This document shows, in pieces, positions 1 through 9,452 of a DNA stretch of 40,136 nt; the first letter of the stretch is position 1; the number at the start of each line of letters is the position of its first letter. This DNA comes from a virus. The stretch lies in IMG/VR virus record IMGVR_UViG_3300043445_000051, positions 1 to 40,136 of that record; one strand, written 5' to 3'. The translations under genes were made by a program, and so were the position numbers. Below the pieces are notes generated by a model. It saw nothing but the letters and a program-made list of their open reading frames with translations. It was not told where the DNA came from and did no database searches.

Positions 1-127
1 CACGCCGGTAGAGGCCGGGATAGTTCCCAGCGGGGCGCACCCCCGGCGCCATCGGCCCGGGCTGACCCGTTCGCACTCGGGGGCCGCCGCTGCACCGGCC
101 TCGACTCCCACCCGAGGCAGCCGCAGG
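1..127. other. Left flanking DNA, no gene seen
   Basis: This is sequence outside the phage terminus. No open frame is long or well enough biased to call. A short inverted repeat (GCCTCG at about 98-103 and CGAGGC at about 113-118) is present, with no T-tract. It cannot be linked to the right flank because the expected short target duplication is not seen. Confidence 0.5.
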
Positions 128-177
128 TGTACGGACGCGCGCGCTTTGACGAACATTTGCACTGCTTTTGCAAAACG
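128..177 (-). repeat. Prophage right end (attR-side terminal repeats)
   Basis: The end starts TGTACGGACGCGCGCGC at 128. A second element at 155-177 reads ATTTGCAC, five bases, then TTGCAAAACG. The same two-part element occurs inverted at 38748-38770 near the other end, and a TTTGACGAA block at 145-153 is also mirrored there (38790-38798). Such paired end sites are what a MuA-type transposase binds. The last phage gene stops only 60 bp inside. The exact first base is inferred from the match to the opposite end. Confidence 0.7.
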
Positions 178-236
178 CGCGCCGCCATGGTGTTATCACG
201 CTCTACAGCGTTACATCGCTGCCCGATGCCCCACTA

Positions 237-713
237 TTAACGGCTGCTCGGCGGATCCGGCCACACCATGTCCATGGGAAACCCGGCCTGCTCCGTGACA
301 TCACGCAAAGCCGCCCGGTATGTGCGCCACACCTCGGGCACAGGCTCACCGCTATCGGCTGCCCTGGCAACCACCCAGTCACACGCCGCCAGGCGACGCG
401 CCCGCTCCTCGCGCACCGCTGCAGCATGCGCTGCCAGCGTGGGCTCGGCCACCCAGCGCTCGGCCATCGCATCCCAGCGCCAGGTCGAAAGCTCGGTGTC
501 GGCGGGCTTCTGGGGCCGCCAGGGCACCAACGAATGGTAGGAATCCCCGTAGTCATCAGTGCGCCATTCGACGCGCCAGCGCGTCGGATCGTGCTGCCAC
601 GGCATGGCAATGCATCCGGTCGGTGTGTTGAGCCCCAGCAAGCCGGCCGGCCCGGAAAATGATCGCCCGGCATAGTCCCCTGTCGCCAAGTCATAAAACG
701 CCCATGTGCTCAT
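237..713 (-). CDS. Tail fibre assembly / tail assembly chaperone-like protein
   Basis: This 158-residue protein is the last gene of the phage. The C-terminal half has the pattern of phage tail-assembly chaperones of the Phage_tail_APC type: charged helix RRLAACDWVVARAAD, then PEVWRTYRAALRDV and a closing P-x-VWP. The N-terminal part is rich in Trp and Asp and may contact a tail protein. Its ATG overlaps the stop of the tip-protein gene (ATGA, 710-713), so the two are translationally coupled. Proteins of this family usually help fold or attach fibres. That role is inferred from the family and the position directly after the J-like gene. Confidence 0.75.
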   Translation of the reverse strand: MSTWAFYDLATGDYAGRSFSGPAGLLGLNTPTGCIAMPWQHDPTRWRVEWRTDDYGDSYHSLVPWRPQKPADTELSTWRWDAMAERWVAEPTLAAHAAAVREERARRLAACDWVVARAADSGEPVPEVWRTYRAALRDVTEQAGFPMDMVWPDPPSSR

Positions 714-3700
714 CGTTTGATGATCTCCGCGCGCATTTCTGCAACGCTGATTGAATACGAGTTTGAACCGGAGCCTGTAGCCCTACCCATCAACTCGACA
801 AATGCGACTGAACCAGCGGTAAGGCCGAATCTGTTTGACAAAACCAACTGCCTTGAATCCGTCACGGCGAACTGCCCGCTGGCGCCTGATTGCCCGGAAA
901 TTGGGATGCCCGCCTCAGTCAGCCTGAAAAACATGCTGACATCCGCGGCGCCTGTCACGAGCGTCACAGATACCACGCACGATAGAGTAATAACAACATC
1001 GCCAGAGACCTCGGCAGTGCCGAGTGACAATGTCATCAGCGACGTAAAACCGGTATTGCTAACAGGTACGTTTGATGCTGTTGCGGTCAGCACGGTCGTC
1101 GCCGCCCCCGGCGCTATCTGAACCGTCGCCACCGACCCGGGCAGCGACGTCAGCGACACCTGTCCCGCTCCCGCGCCGCTCAGCGTGCCATTCGCGTTCA
1201 CGGTGATCGCCGTGTTCTTGATCGCCGCATCACCCAGGGTCGTGCCGCCGCTGTCCTTGAGATTCACGCCGGCCTGCGCGCCGACCGTCGCGTTGTCGGC
1301 CGGCTTGCCGGTGCCGCTCACGCCGGACCAAGTCGACGTCGTGCTGGCCAGATCGATATCAGCGCTGCTCGGGCTCCATGCGACCAGGGTATCGCCTTCT
1401 GTCACCGCAACGTCGTCGATATGCAGCTCGTCTCCCGATGCCGTGCTGCCGATGACGTTGATATAAACGCCGCCACCGGTCTCGACACTCGCGCCCCACG
1501 TGATCCGAACGGCGTATCGCTGCCACGTGCTGCTCAGCACCGGATTGAGCAGCGCAGTCGAACTTGCCGGAGCTGCGTTCCACTCAAGGCGCATCCCGCC
1601 CGTCCATCCAGCGCCGCCCGCCACCCCCCGTGCCCACCACGACACGACGTAAGTGCGGCCAGGCTGCCACCCGCCGCGCACGCCGCCCGTGATGCCACCG
1701 CCGGGGTTTATGCCCGACCCGGTCAAAACGCCGAATGTGTTGGTCGTTGCGGCATTGGCCCGCAACCCGAACGCCAGGCCGCCGGTGCGGCCCGCCGGGG
1801 CGGTGTAGGTCGTCGAGATCGCGGCGTTGTTGTACTGCAGGAACCCCCAGGGGATCCCGGCGACCTGCTTTTCCATGCTGCTGTTTGCCAGCAGGTTCTC
1901 GCCGCCGATCTGCCCGGCGAAGTTGCCAGCGCCGATCATGATGCTGCCGTCCACCGTGACGGCCACGCTGGCCGGCGCAGCACTCACGTTGCCAGAGGTG
2001 TCGACGTGCGCCGCCCAGACCGTGTAGCTGCCGCTGGCCGGCCAGGCCCACAAGTAGCTGCTGCCCGTGATGCGCGTGGGCTTGCTCGCCGCCGCGCTGC
2101 CGTCCATCGCCACGCCGGCCGCCCAGCTGGCGCCGCGGCGCAGCTCGGTGTAGGCGTAGTCGGCCTCGGCGCTCGCGTTCCAGGCGATCTGGATCGCCCC
2201 AGGCGCCACCGTCGCCGCCAGCCCGGACACGTTTGCCGGCGCCGCGCTCTTGCCGACCGGCGTGTGCGCGATGTAGGACCAGGGCCCGGCCACGCCAACG
2301 CCGGTGACGGCGCGCACCGCGAACACGGCCACGTAGCCCTCTTCCAGCGGGCCGACCACGGTGCTTGTGGCATCGCCGGCAACGGCCGGGGCCTGCGCCC
2401 ACGTCACGCCATCGGCGCGGCCGTGGCGCACCTCGATGCGCCCGCCGCGCAGCACCTGCACGTCAGCAGTCTGCGCCCACGACACGCGGGCCCGACACTG
2501 GATCGTGCCGTCTCCCATGCGCTGCAGCCAGCTCGTGCCGGAGACCACGACCAGACCGGCCAGCGCGCCAGGCCGGGCGTAGGCGTTGGGCAAGCTGGTG
2601 TTGGGCGTCAGGTCGACCGCCGTGGCGGCACCGAAGGCCCAGTCCCACACCGCCGCGGCCGTCTCGCGCAGCGTCAGAGCCACCGTGCCGGCGCCGAAGT
2701 CGTGCGACCGCTCAACCACCGTGAACAGCTTGCCGGACCAGCCGTAGCGGGTGATCGTCAGCGCCACCACGCTGCCCGGCACCACGTCGTACGCACGCAG
2801 GTTGCAGGTGAGCTGCACACGCATGCCCTGCCGGTTGCGCTCCAGCATGATCTTGGCCAGGCGCTGCGCGCGCATGGCGCCGGTCACCATGTCCAGCGTC
2901 ACGTCAGACGGCAGATCCAGCCCGCCGTCGTCGCTCACGTAGGTGGCATTGGTGACGGGCGGGGCCTCGATGGTCGTCCAGGCCTTGGCCGGCTCGATGT
3001 ACTTGGCGATCACGCGGTTGATCAGCTCGGTGCGCTGCGCAGCCGGCTGGATCGTGATCGCGCCGCCAGCCAGCATGTCCTCGGTGATGGTCATCTCGGG
3101 CGACAGGTGCCGCCCGGCGCGGATGGCGTAGCGCCCCTGAGCCCAGGCCACCGTGCCGGCCATTGCCTCGACCAGCGCATCCAGGTTGTCGCGCGGCGGC
3201 TGGTCGGTGCTCAGCACGCCGTTGCAGGTGTAGCGCTTCTCGGTCACGCCCGTGGCCACGGTCACGAGCTCTTCGCAGGCCAGCTCCTCGAAGAGCAGCT
3301 CGTTGTCCGGCACCTCGGTCGACGTGGCGCCCATGTAGGAGCGCAGGTAGTCGGCCACGCACAAGGCGGCGTTGTCGCTCCAGGCCGTGGACACCGTGAG
3401 CGGCGACCACACCTTGCGCCCGCGCACCACGGCCGAGACATCGGGCAGGCCGGTGGCGCCGAACACGTCCTGGTCGTACTCCAGCCGCACATAGAGGTAA
3501 CACAGGCCGCGCAGGCGGTGCGCGCTGGTCCACTTGCCGCCGCTGGCCGCGATCAGGCCGGCGTCAGCGGTCTGCGTGGCCGTGCCCAGGTAGCGCGTGA
3601 TCTGCACCAGCGGCGTGCTGCTGGCCTGGTAGGTGTAGGCGATGGTGATCAGCGTGCCGGCCGGTATGCCGGTCGTCGTGAGGGTGACCACGTTGCCCGC

Positions 3701-4255
3701 CAGGCTGGCCGCCACGGGTGATGACCCGGTGCCCTCGCCGTCAATCTGCACCGTCGCCACCAGCACGGCCAGGGCGGGCGTGCTGGCCAGCGTCACCACC
3801 GTCGTGGCCCCGCCGCTGGCGGCCACGGTCTGCGTGGTCTCGGCCGTGGTGACGCGGGCAAACCCGGCAGTGGTGACGTTGCCGGCGCCGTCCAGCGTCA
3901 GGGCGGTGTCGCCGAAATACACCGTTTCGATCGCATCGCACTCGTGCCCGGCTAGCAGCACCACCAGGTGCATGAACTCACCCTTGCTGCCCGTGCTCTG
4001 CGCGTAGGCGATGGGGCCCGACACCCGCGCGCGGCCGTACACGATCTTGTGCGGCGCGGTGGCGCTCTGCACCATCTGGTCGCGGTCGCGCTGCGCGTCG
4101 TTGAAGGCGCTGCGGGCCTTGTTGCGGGCGCTGCGCTTGGCGTCGCCGCCGGCCAGCCCGCCGACGACAAACGCCGCCGCCGCAGCGTAGTAGCTGCCGG
4201 TCTTGGCGAACGTGGCAATCGCAGCAGTGACGCCCGAGCCGAAGTCAAATGCCAT
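710..4255 (-). CDS. J-like tail tip (host specificity) protein
   Basis: This 1181-residue protein is of the lambda J / TipJ class, the central tip that contacts the host. The start is the ATG at 4255; the open frame upstream reads through the previous gene and has unnatural composition. The N-terminus has a Gly/Ala-rich segment, then the typical hub region with motifs such as LRGLCYLYVRLEYDQD and DNLDALVEAMAGTVAWAQGRYAIRAG in shortened form. Fibronectin-III-like segments follow, around GPWSYIAHTPV and SGLAATVAPGAIQIAW. A jelly-roll segment (from NLLANSSMEKQ to DELHIDDVAVTEGD) looks like a carbohydrate-binding module. The C-terminal 200 residues are Ser/Thr/Val-rich and probably trimeric fibre. 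The boundaries are approximate. Confidence 0.88.
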   Translation of the reverse strand: MAFDFGSGVTAAIATFAKTGSYYAAAAAFVVGGLAGGDAKRSARNKARSAFNDAQRDRDQMVQSATAPHKIVYGRARVSGPIAYAQSTGSKGEFMHLVVLLAGHECDAIETVYFGDTALTLDGAGNVTTAGFARVTTAETTQTVAASGGATTVVTLASTPALAVLVATVQIDGEGTGSSPVAASLAGNVVTLTTTGIPAGTLITIAYTYQASSTPLVQITRYLGTATQTADAGLIAASGGKWTSAHRLRGLCYLYVRLEYDQDVFGATGLPDVSAVVRGRKVWSPLTVSTAWSDNAALCVADYLRSYMGATSTEVPDNELLFEELACEELVTVATGVTEKRYTCNGVLSTDQPPRDNLDALVEAMAGTVAWAQGRYAIRAGRHLSPEMTITEDMLAGGAITIQPAAQRTELINRVIAKYIEPAKAWTTIEAPPVTNATYVSDDGGLDLPSDVTLDMVTGAMRAQRLAKIMLERNRQGMRVQLTCNLRAYDVVPGSVVALTITRYGWSGKLFTVVERSHDFGAGTVALTLRETAAAVWDWAFGAATAVDLTPNTSLPNAYARPGALAGLVVVSGTSWLQRMGDGTIQCRARVSWAQTADVQVLRGGRIEVRHGRADGVTWAQAPAVAGDATSTVVGPLEEGYVAVFAVRAVTGVGVAGPWSYIAHTPVGKSAAPANVSGLAATVAPGAIQIAWNASAEADYAYTELRRGASWAAGVAMDGSAAASKPTRITGSSYLWAWPASGSYTVWAAHVDTSGNVSAAPASVAVTVDGSIMIGAGNFAGQIGGENLLANSSMEKQVAGIPWGFLQYNNAAISTTYTAPAGRTGGLAFGLRANAATTNTFGVLTGSGINPGGGITGGVRGGWQPGRTYVVSWWARGVAGGAGWTGGMRLEWNAAPASSTALLNPVLSSTWQRYAVRITWGASVETGGGVYINVIGSTASGDELHIDDVAVTEGDTLVAWSPSSADIDLASTTSTWSGVSGTGKPADNATVGAQAGVNLKDSGGTTLGDAAIKNTAITVNANGTLSGAGAGQVSLTSLPGSVATVQIAPGAATTVLTATASNVPVSNTGFTSLMTLSLGTAEVSGDVVITLSCVVSVTLVTGAADVSMFFRLTEAGIPISGQSGASGQFAVTDSRQLVLSNRFGLTAGSVAFVELMGRATGSGSNSYSISVAEMRAEIIKR

Positions 4256-4268
4256 GCGTGTTGCCCCG

Positions 4269-4844
4269 CTACTGCTTGAAGAACTCGGCCCGGGGCCACA
4301 CGATGCGCTGCTGCTCCATCTGCGCGATGTACTGCAGCCCCAGGTCGCCCGGGAAGTCGGCCTGCAACTGGGCGTCGGTGTACCGCTTGGTGCGGGGCCG
4401 ATCCCACGTGGCCATGCGGTGCTCGGCGACCAGGGTGACGGTGGCCGAGCCGTTCGGGTCATCGCTGATCAGCGGCGCATCCATGAGCCCGCTCCAGCAG
4501 TTGATGTCGACCTGCAGGGCATTGGCGGCATCGAGCACGGCCATGCGCAGCGTCAGTGGCCGGCCCTGCATGCGCTCGCTCATCGCGCTGCCCAGCGAGG
4601 CCGACGTCACGCCGCTGATCGTGAGCTTGATCCCCTCGAAGCTCTCGGCCGTCTCGCGGATAGCCTCGATGTCGATCAGGCCCAGCGCCGGCTGATAGGT
4701 GTTGCCCGACCACGTGACCGGGAAGTCCAGCCCGCACAGGTACTGCGTGCCGCTGGCAAAGCCGATCTCGACGAGCGGGAACAGCCGCACGTGGTCGGCC
4801 TGCAGCGCCGCGGCGAAGGACACGCCCAGGTTGCGCGCGGTCAT
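4269..4844 (-). CDS. Tail hub/tip assembly protein, DUF2163-like
   Basis: The 191-residue protein begins at the ATG at 4844, overlapping the stop of the upstream gene by ATGA; the longer open frame upstream is a shadow. The segment with YLCGLDFPVTWSGNTY followed by EGIKLTISGV, then a region on Ser/Arg-specific replacement of values (RMQGRPLTLRMAVLD), matches the style of tail proteins of the DUF2163/BR0599 kind found between distal tail and tip proteins. It ends with a Trp/Arg-rich tail (WDRPRTKRYTDAQLQ). It lies between distal tail and J-like genes, as in other siphovirus-like transposable phages. The role in tip assembly is inferred from order. Confidence 0.65.
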   Translation of the reverse strand: MTARNLGVSFAAALQADHVRLFPLVEIGFASGTQYLCGLDFPVTWSGNTYQPALGLIDIEAIRETAESFEGIKLTISGVTSASLGSAMSERMQGRPLTLRMAVLDAANALQVDINCWSGLMDAPLISDDPNGSATVTLVAEHRMATWDRPRTKRYTDAQLQADFPGDLGLQYIAQMEQQRIVWPRAEFFKQ

Positions 4845-5959
4845 GAGAACTCCTCGACCAGATCGATGGACATCTCGGGACAGATGCCGCCGCTGTCGCG
4901 CTGGAATGCCACGCCATCGATGTCGGCGATGCGGTAGAGCGCGGCAGGCCGCACGATGGTGATGGCGGAGTTGTCGGCCACTGCGGCACGTAACGGGGGG
5001 CGGAACTCGACGCCCGAGAGGGTCTCGCCGGATGCCCCGGCAACCACCTGCACCAGCTGGTTTCCGCCACCCACCAGAGGCAACTGCAGCCAGTCGCCAG
5101 GCGTGGCCGCAGGTGGGCCGCTGTATCCTGGGTCGATCTGCGTGCCGCGCACGAACGTGCCGCCCCAGATGTGCACCACAGCCGTGGCGGACGTGCCCTG
5201 CGCGCCACGCAGGCGGATGGACGGGATGAAGACGGCACCGGTCACCGATGCGCCGTCGATGGCGATGACGCAGCGCTGCCATGTGGGCGTGATGGTGAAC
5301 ACGCCGCCGCCGATGCCGTTGAAGTCGATCCGCACCGCGTAGGTCGATGCGTCAGCCGACTTGAGCCAGATCGCGAACACCTGCGCCGTGCCCACCACCG
5401 ATGCGCAGTCCGTGGAGTTGGCGCTGACTGTCGACCGGTCGCCGGTCGTGGTGCCTGCGCCTATCGACAGCGTGACCTTGTCGGCCGTGGTGCTGCCATC
5501 CGGCGCAACGCCGTCGTTGGCAACGACCGCGGGCACCGTGCCCGTGCCGGTGGCAGTCTTGACCCACCAGGCATTGTCGATGTCCTGGCTGAACCGGACG
5601 CGGTTCTGGCCGGGGTAGATCACGCCATCCAGGGCCAGCGTGGTCGCGAACTGCGCCAGGGCGCCATTGACCAGTGGCGACCCGGACAGCTGCAGCGGCT
5701 CGGCGCGCGCCTGGTCCCAGAGCTGAGCGCGGTGCTCGACCCCGCTCAGACGATGGATGAAGGCTTCGACCCGCGCACGGTCGGCGTAGAACTGCCGGGG
5801 CAGGGTCACGGTGAGCGCCCAGCGGGCGCCGGGCAGCGAGATGCCTTGCCCGGCGCCGCTCAGCGGGCTGGTGTTGAACCGCGCGTTGTGCCGCAGGCGC
5901 ACAGTCATCTGCGCAGCGTCGAATGCTCGGTCTCCCGATGGCCAGGTGTAGGTGGTCAT
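4841..5959 (-). CDS. Distal tail-like protein with inserted carbohydrate-binding-like domain
   Basis: The 372-residue protein has an N-terminal beta-rich region (1-110) and C-terminal region (280-372) typical of a minor/distal tail protein. A roughly 160-residue insertion (about 115-275) starts NRVRFSQDIDNAWWVKT and runs through APDGSTTADKVTL and WQRCVIAIDGA. This pattern is characteristic of jelly-roll glycan-binding modules carried by phage baseplate proteins. It follows the tape measure by two bases and overlaps the next gene by ATGA. Distal tail proteins form the ring joining tube to tip. The inserted module would add a sugar contact at the tail end, which is inferred. Confidence 0.7.
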   Translation of the reverse strand: MTTYTWPSGDRAFDAAQMTVRLRHNARFNTSPLSGAGQGISLPGARWALTVTLPRQFYADRARVEAFIHRLSGVEHRAQLWDQARAEPLQLSGSPLVNGALAQFATTLALDGVIYPGQNRVRFSQDIDNAWWVKTATGTGTVPAVVANDGVAPDGSTTADKVTLSIGAGTTTGDRSTVSANSTDCASVVGTAQVFAIWLKSADASTYAVRIDFNGIGGGVFTITPTWQRCVIAIDGASVTGAVFIPSIRLRGAQGTSATAVVHIWGGTFVRGTQIDPGYSGPPAATPGDWLQLPLVGGGNQLVQVVAGASGETLSGVEFRPPLRAAVADNSAITIVRPAALYRIADIDGVAFQRDSGGICPEMSIDLVEEFS

Positions 5960-5961
5960 GA

Positions 5962-8900
5962 TCAGGTGCGGAAGGCAGAGCGGTTGCGCCGCATGGTGTC
6001 GAGCACGGCCGCCTGCGCCTGCTGCGCCGCCTGGGCCATGCCCTGCACGACGAGCTGGCGCACTTGGGCCGCGTCGGTGCGCGCGTCGATGTTGATGACG
6101 GGCGCCAGCGTGAGCTGCACGGGCGGCATGGCGTCGCGGCTTGCGCGCGGATCAGCCGCGCCGGCCAGGCGTTCGCCGCCCTGGCTGCCGAACGCGCCGC
6201 CGGTGGCGAAGTGCACCGCTGGCGCGCGCAGCCCGAACGCCGCGCCGGTGGCAAAGCGGCGCAGCATCTGGCCGGGCTTCGGGCCGTCCCGCCCGGTCGC
6301 CGCCAGGGCGCTGGCGGCATCGAGCACAGCCGACAGGCGCCCGCCGCGCCCGCGCGCCAGGCTCAGCGTGCCGACCTGGCGGCCGCTGGCATCCAGTGCC
6401 GCCACGCCCAGGCCGCCGCCCGGGGCGCGGTCAAGCGGCATCACGGCCTCGGGCCCGGCCTCGCCCATGAGCCCATTGCGCAGCGCGCCGCCGTCAGCGA
6501 AACGGAACGGCGTGGGCTGGTCGACGACCTGGTTCGTGAACGCGCCGCCGGTGGCGAAGCGATGGGCGGACCCGAACACATCGCCGAGGGCCTTTGGCAT
6601 GACCGGTCCCATGAAGCTGGCGTCACCCTCCACGGGACCATTGCCGCCAGACGCTGCCGAGAACAGCCCCATCAGGCCGCTGGCTGATGACGACGCCGAC
6701 TGCGCCGACAGGCTGGCCACGAAGCTCAGTACCGCCTGCACTGCGCCGAACAGACCGTTGCCCAGCTTGCCCAGGCCGTCGCCCGCCGTGCCGGCCTGCG
6801 TGCCCAGGGCAGAACTGGCGTCAGCCGCGCCGCGCATGCGCGCGCCGGCTGCGGTGGCTGCATCGCCCAGATCCTGCAGCGGGCCCATGAAGCTGGCGTC
6901 ACCCTCCTGGCCGCTGTAGCCCTTGGTCGACGTCGCGGCCTGCGGGCGCAGGAATGCGCTCACAGCGCCTAGCACGCCCTGGCCGCTGTCGCTGCCCAGC
7001 ATCTGGCGGAACTGCAGCCGCAGCATCTGGTTGATCGCGTCGTCGACCAGGCTCTTCACGTTGAGCTTGCCCGTGCGGGCGAACTGCACGAAGGCGTCCT
7101 CTCCGTTCTTGACGATGCCCTGCATCAGCTCGTCATGGCCCTGGCGCATGAGGCGGTTCACATCCGCCCAGCCGTCCACCAACTTCCGCCACCCGGGCTT
7201 GAACTGCTCGGCCAGCTGCGCATTGCGGTCGACCAGCCAGGCCGCCAGCTCGTCCTCGAGGGCCTTGCGGTCATCGGCGCCCAGGGCATCCAGGTCGAGC
7301 TGCTCGCGCAGGCGGCGCTGCTCGATGGCCAGCTCGGCGCGGGCGCGCTGCTCGTCGTCGCGGATCATGGCCACGCTCAGCTGCTCGCGGCTGGCCCTGA
7401 GCTGCTCGCCGGCCTGCAGTGCGGCCTTCCAGCGGGCGTCCTCGCGCGCCGCCAGAGCGTCGTCGCCCTTGCGCATGGCGTCGCCCAGGGGGTCGAAATC
7501 CGGGGCATCGCTCTGCAAGCTCTGCGACGCCAGCGCCTTGTCGGGCGCCTGGCGGATCTGCCGCGTCACATCAGCCAGCTGGGCGCGCAGCGTGACAAGC
7601 CGGCCCTCCTGCTGCCGTGCGGCGGCGGCATCGCCCGGGGCCGTCTGGCGCAGCGCCTCCAGCTCGATTTCCTTGGCCACCAGGCGGGCCTTGACGGTCA
7701 GCCGGTCCTGCTCGATGCGCAGGCTCTCGTCAGCGGCCAGCCGCTCGCCGACCTGCCCGGCCTGGCGCGCCTGGGCCAGCGCGGTTTCGCGGTCATCCAG
7801 CGCCGCCAGCTCGGCATCGGTGCCGGCCTTGAACTGCGCCAGGGTCAGGCCGGCCTGGGCGTCCGCCAGCGCGCGCGCCTTGGCGCTCTGCCCTGCGGCC
7901 AGGGCTGCCAGCTTGTCATTGGTGGCTCGCTGACCCTCGATCAGGCGCTGATCGCGCTCGCGTGTGAGCTGCGCCACGCGTTCGGGGTCGCCCTGCGCCA
8001 GCTCGATGGCCTGGCTGTACTGTTTGGACAACTCGGCCGCATCCTTGACCCACTGGCGCTTGATGTCGACATCGAGCTGCGCGGTCTTGCCTGCGTCGGC
8101 GACCAGCTTGTCGCCCGCCTCGCGCGCCTTGTCGCCGGCCAGCTCGGACGCCTTGGTGTAGCGCACATAGGCCTCGGCCACCTGGCGGGTGAGTGCACCC
8201 ACGAGCGCCTCGCGCGCCGCCTGGCCCATGCCGGCAAACTCGCCATCGCCCTTCATGGCCGCCTGGCGCTGCGCCTCCAGCCGGGCGTACTCGGCGCCGG
8301 CCAGTTCGGCACTCCTGTCCTTGAGTGCGGGCACGCCCTCGGCAGCCTTCCGGTTGCGCTCCTCGACGGCTTTGATCTGCGCGTCGATGCGCGCCATGAT
8401 CTCCGCGTGAGACTCCGTGACCTGCGCCTGGACGGCCTTCTCGCTGCTGGTGCCGGCCACCTTCCAGGCGGTCCAGGCGGTCACGCCCAGGGTCAGCAGC
8501 GTGGCGATGGCGCTCACAGGGCCGCCCAGGAAGGCCAGGCCGGCACGCAAGGCAGTGGTGGCCGTCGCCGCTGCCACCGTGCTCGTGCGCAGCACCAGCA
8601 GGCCGGCGCCCAGGGCCGCGGTGCCGCCCAGGGCCAGCCCCATGTTCTCGGCCAGCCCCTGGATGGCGCCGGCCGCCTTCTGGCTCACTCCACCGGCCTG
8701 GTCCAGCAGCCCGATGGTCTGCAGGAACGAGTTGCCCAGTTGCGTGAAGGCGCCGCCGATGGTCGCGGGCAGCTTGGCAAACTCTGCATCGATCTTGCCG
8801 GCGCTGCCCGCCAGCGCGCCGACGATCAGGTCAGAGGTCAGCCGGCCTTGCTCGGCCAGGCCGCGCAGGGCGCCGATGGGCACGCCCAGCGCATCGGCCA

Positions 8901-9441
8901 GGATCTTGGCCAGCCCAGGCGCCTGCTCCATCACCGAGTTGAACTCGTCGCCGCGCAGCGCGCCCGTGCCCAGCGCCTGGCCGAGCTGCAGCAGCGCTGC
9001 CTGCTGGCCCTGCGCGCTGCCGCCGCCCAGGGCCATGGCCTTGGACAGCGTCTCGGTGGTGCGGATCACGTCCTGCTGGCTCAGGCCCAGCTCCTTGCCA
9101 ACGCTGGCAAGCTTGCCGTATCCGTCGGCCACCGCCTCGAGCGGCTGGCGGGTGCGCTGCGCCACCTCGAACAGGGCGGCCTGCGCGGTGGTGGCGCTGC
9201 CCAGGCCGTCGCTGGCGATGGCGATGCGTGCGCTCAAGCCGGCGTAGGCATCGGCCGCCTTGGCCGCGCCCGACACCAGGGCCGCCACCTGCGGCACCAC
9301 CAGGCCCAGGCCGACGCCGTAGTGCGCCACCTTGGACAGCGCGCCGCTGAGCCGGTCCATGGCCGCCTGCGCCTGGTTGGCGCCGTTGACGGCGCCGCTG
9401 GCGTCGACGCCTACCTTGATCTTGAGGTCAGTGGTGGCCAT
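5962..9441 (-). CDS. Tail tape measure protein
   Basis: The 1159-residue protein sets tail length. The N-terminal 250 residues carry the tape-measure domain (GDEFNSVMEQAPGLAKILAD, then the LTSDLIVGAL stretch). Long Ala/Gln/Arg-rich coiled coils fill about 370-760. A hydrophobic patch at about 280-330 could insert in the host membrane. The C-terminal third carries repeated FATGGAF / FADGGAL boxes and MGEAGPEAVMPL, the usual closing motif of these proteins. A 24-bp exact direct repeat within the gene (6608-6631 and 6884-6907) encodes the twice-used peptide EGDASFMGP. The gene follows the chaperone frames, as expected. Confidence 0.93.
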   Translation of the reverse strand: MATTDLKIKVGVDASGAVNGANQAQAAMDRLSGALSKVAHYGVGLGLVVPQVAALVSGAAKAADAYAGLSARIAIASDGLGSATTAQAALFEVAQRTRQPLEAVADGYGKLASVGKELGLSQQDVIRTTETLSKAMALGGGSAQGQQAALLQLGQALGTGALRGDEFNSVMEQAPGLAKILADALGVPIGALRGLAEQGRLTSDLIVGALAGSAGKIDAEFAKLPATIGGAFTQLGNSFLQTIGLLDQAGGVSQKAAGAIQGLAENMGLALGGTAALGAGLLVLRTSTVAAATATTALRAGLAFLGGPVSAIATLLTLGVTAWTAWKVAGTSSEKAVQAQVTESHAEIMARIDAQIKAVEERNRKAAEGVPALKDRSAELAGAEYARLEAQRQAAMKGDGEFAGMGQAAREALVGALTRQVAEAYVRYTKASELAGDKAREAGDKLVADAGKTAQLDVDIKRQWVKDAAELSKQYSQAIELAQGDPERVAQLTRERDQRLIEGQRATNDKLAALAAGQSAKARALADAQAGLTLAQFKAGTDAELAALDDRETALAQARQAGQVGERLAADESLRIEQDRLTVKARLVAKEIELEALRQTAPGDAAAARQQEGRLVTLRAQLADVTRQIRQAPDKALASQSLQSDAPDFDPLGDAMRKGDDALAAREDARWKAALQAGEQLRASREQLSVAMIRDDEQRARAELAIEQRRLREQLDLDALGADDRKALEDELAAWLVDRNAQLAEQFKPGWRKLVDGWADVNRLMRQGHDELMQGIVKNGEDAFVQFARTGKLNVKSLVDDAINQMLRLQFRQMLGSDSGQGVLGAVSAFLRPQAATSTKGYSGQEGDASFMGPLQDLGDAATAAGARMRGAADASSALGTQAGTAGDGLGKLGNGLFGAVQAVLSFVASLSAQSASSSASGLMGLFSAASGGNGPVEGDASFMGPVMPKALGDVFGSAHRFATGGAFTNQVVDQPTPFRFADGGALRNGLMGEAGPEAVMPLDRAPGGGLGVAALDASGRQVGTLSLARGRGGRLSAVLDAASALAATGRDGPKPGQMLRRFATGAAFGLRAPAVHFATGGAFGSQGGERLAGAADPRASRDAMPPVQLTLAPVINIDARTDAAQVRQLVVQGMAQAAQQAQAAVLDTMRRNRSAFRT
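6608..6907 (-). repeat. 24-bp direct repeat inside the tape measure gene
   Basis: Positions 6608-6631 and 6884-6907 are identical over 24 bases and lie 276 bp apart (92 codons, so in frame). They encode the shared GDASFMGP peptide. Recombination between them would delete 92 codons without a frameshift and so change tape length. Confidence 0.85.
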
Positions 9442-9452
9442 AAACTTGCGGC

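Noticed and set aside
1421-3721. Long plus-strand ORF (766 codons) opposite the tail tip gene
   Set aside because: Arg/His/Ala/Gly-rich shadow of a high-GC gene; the minus frame has recognisable domains.
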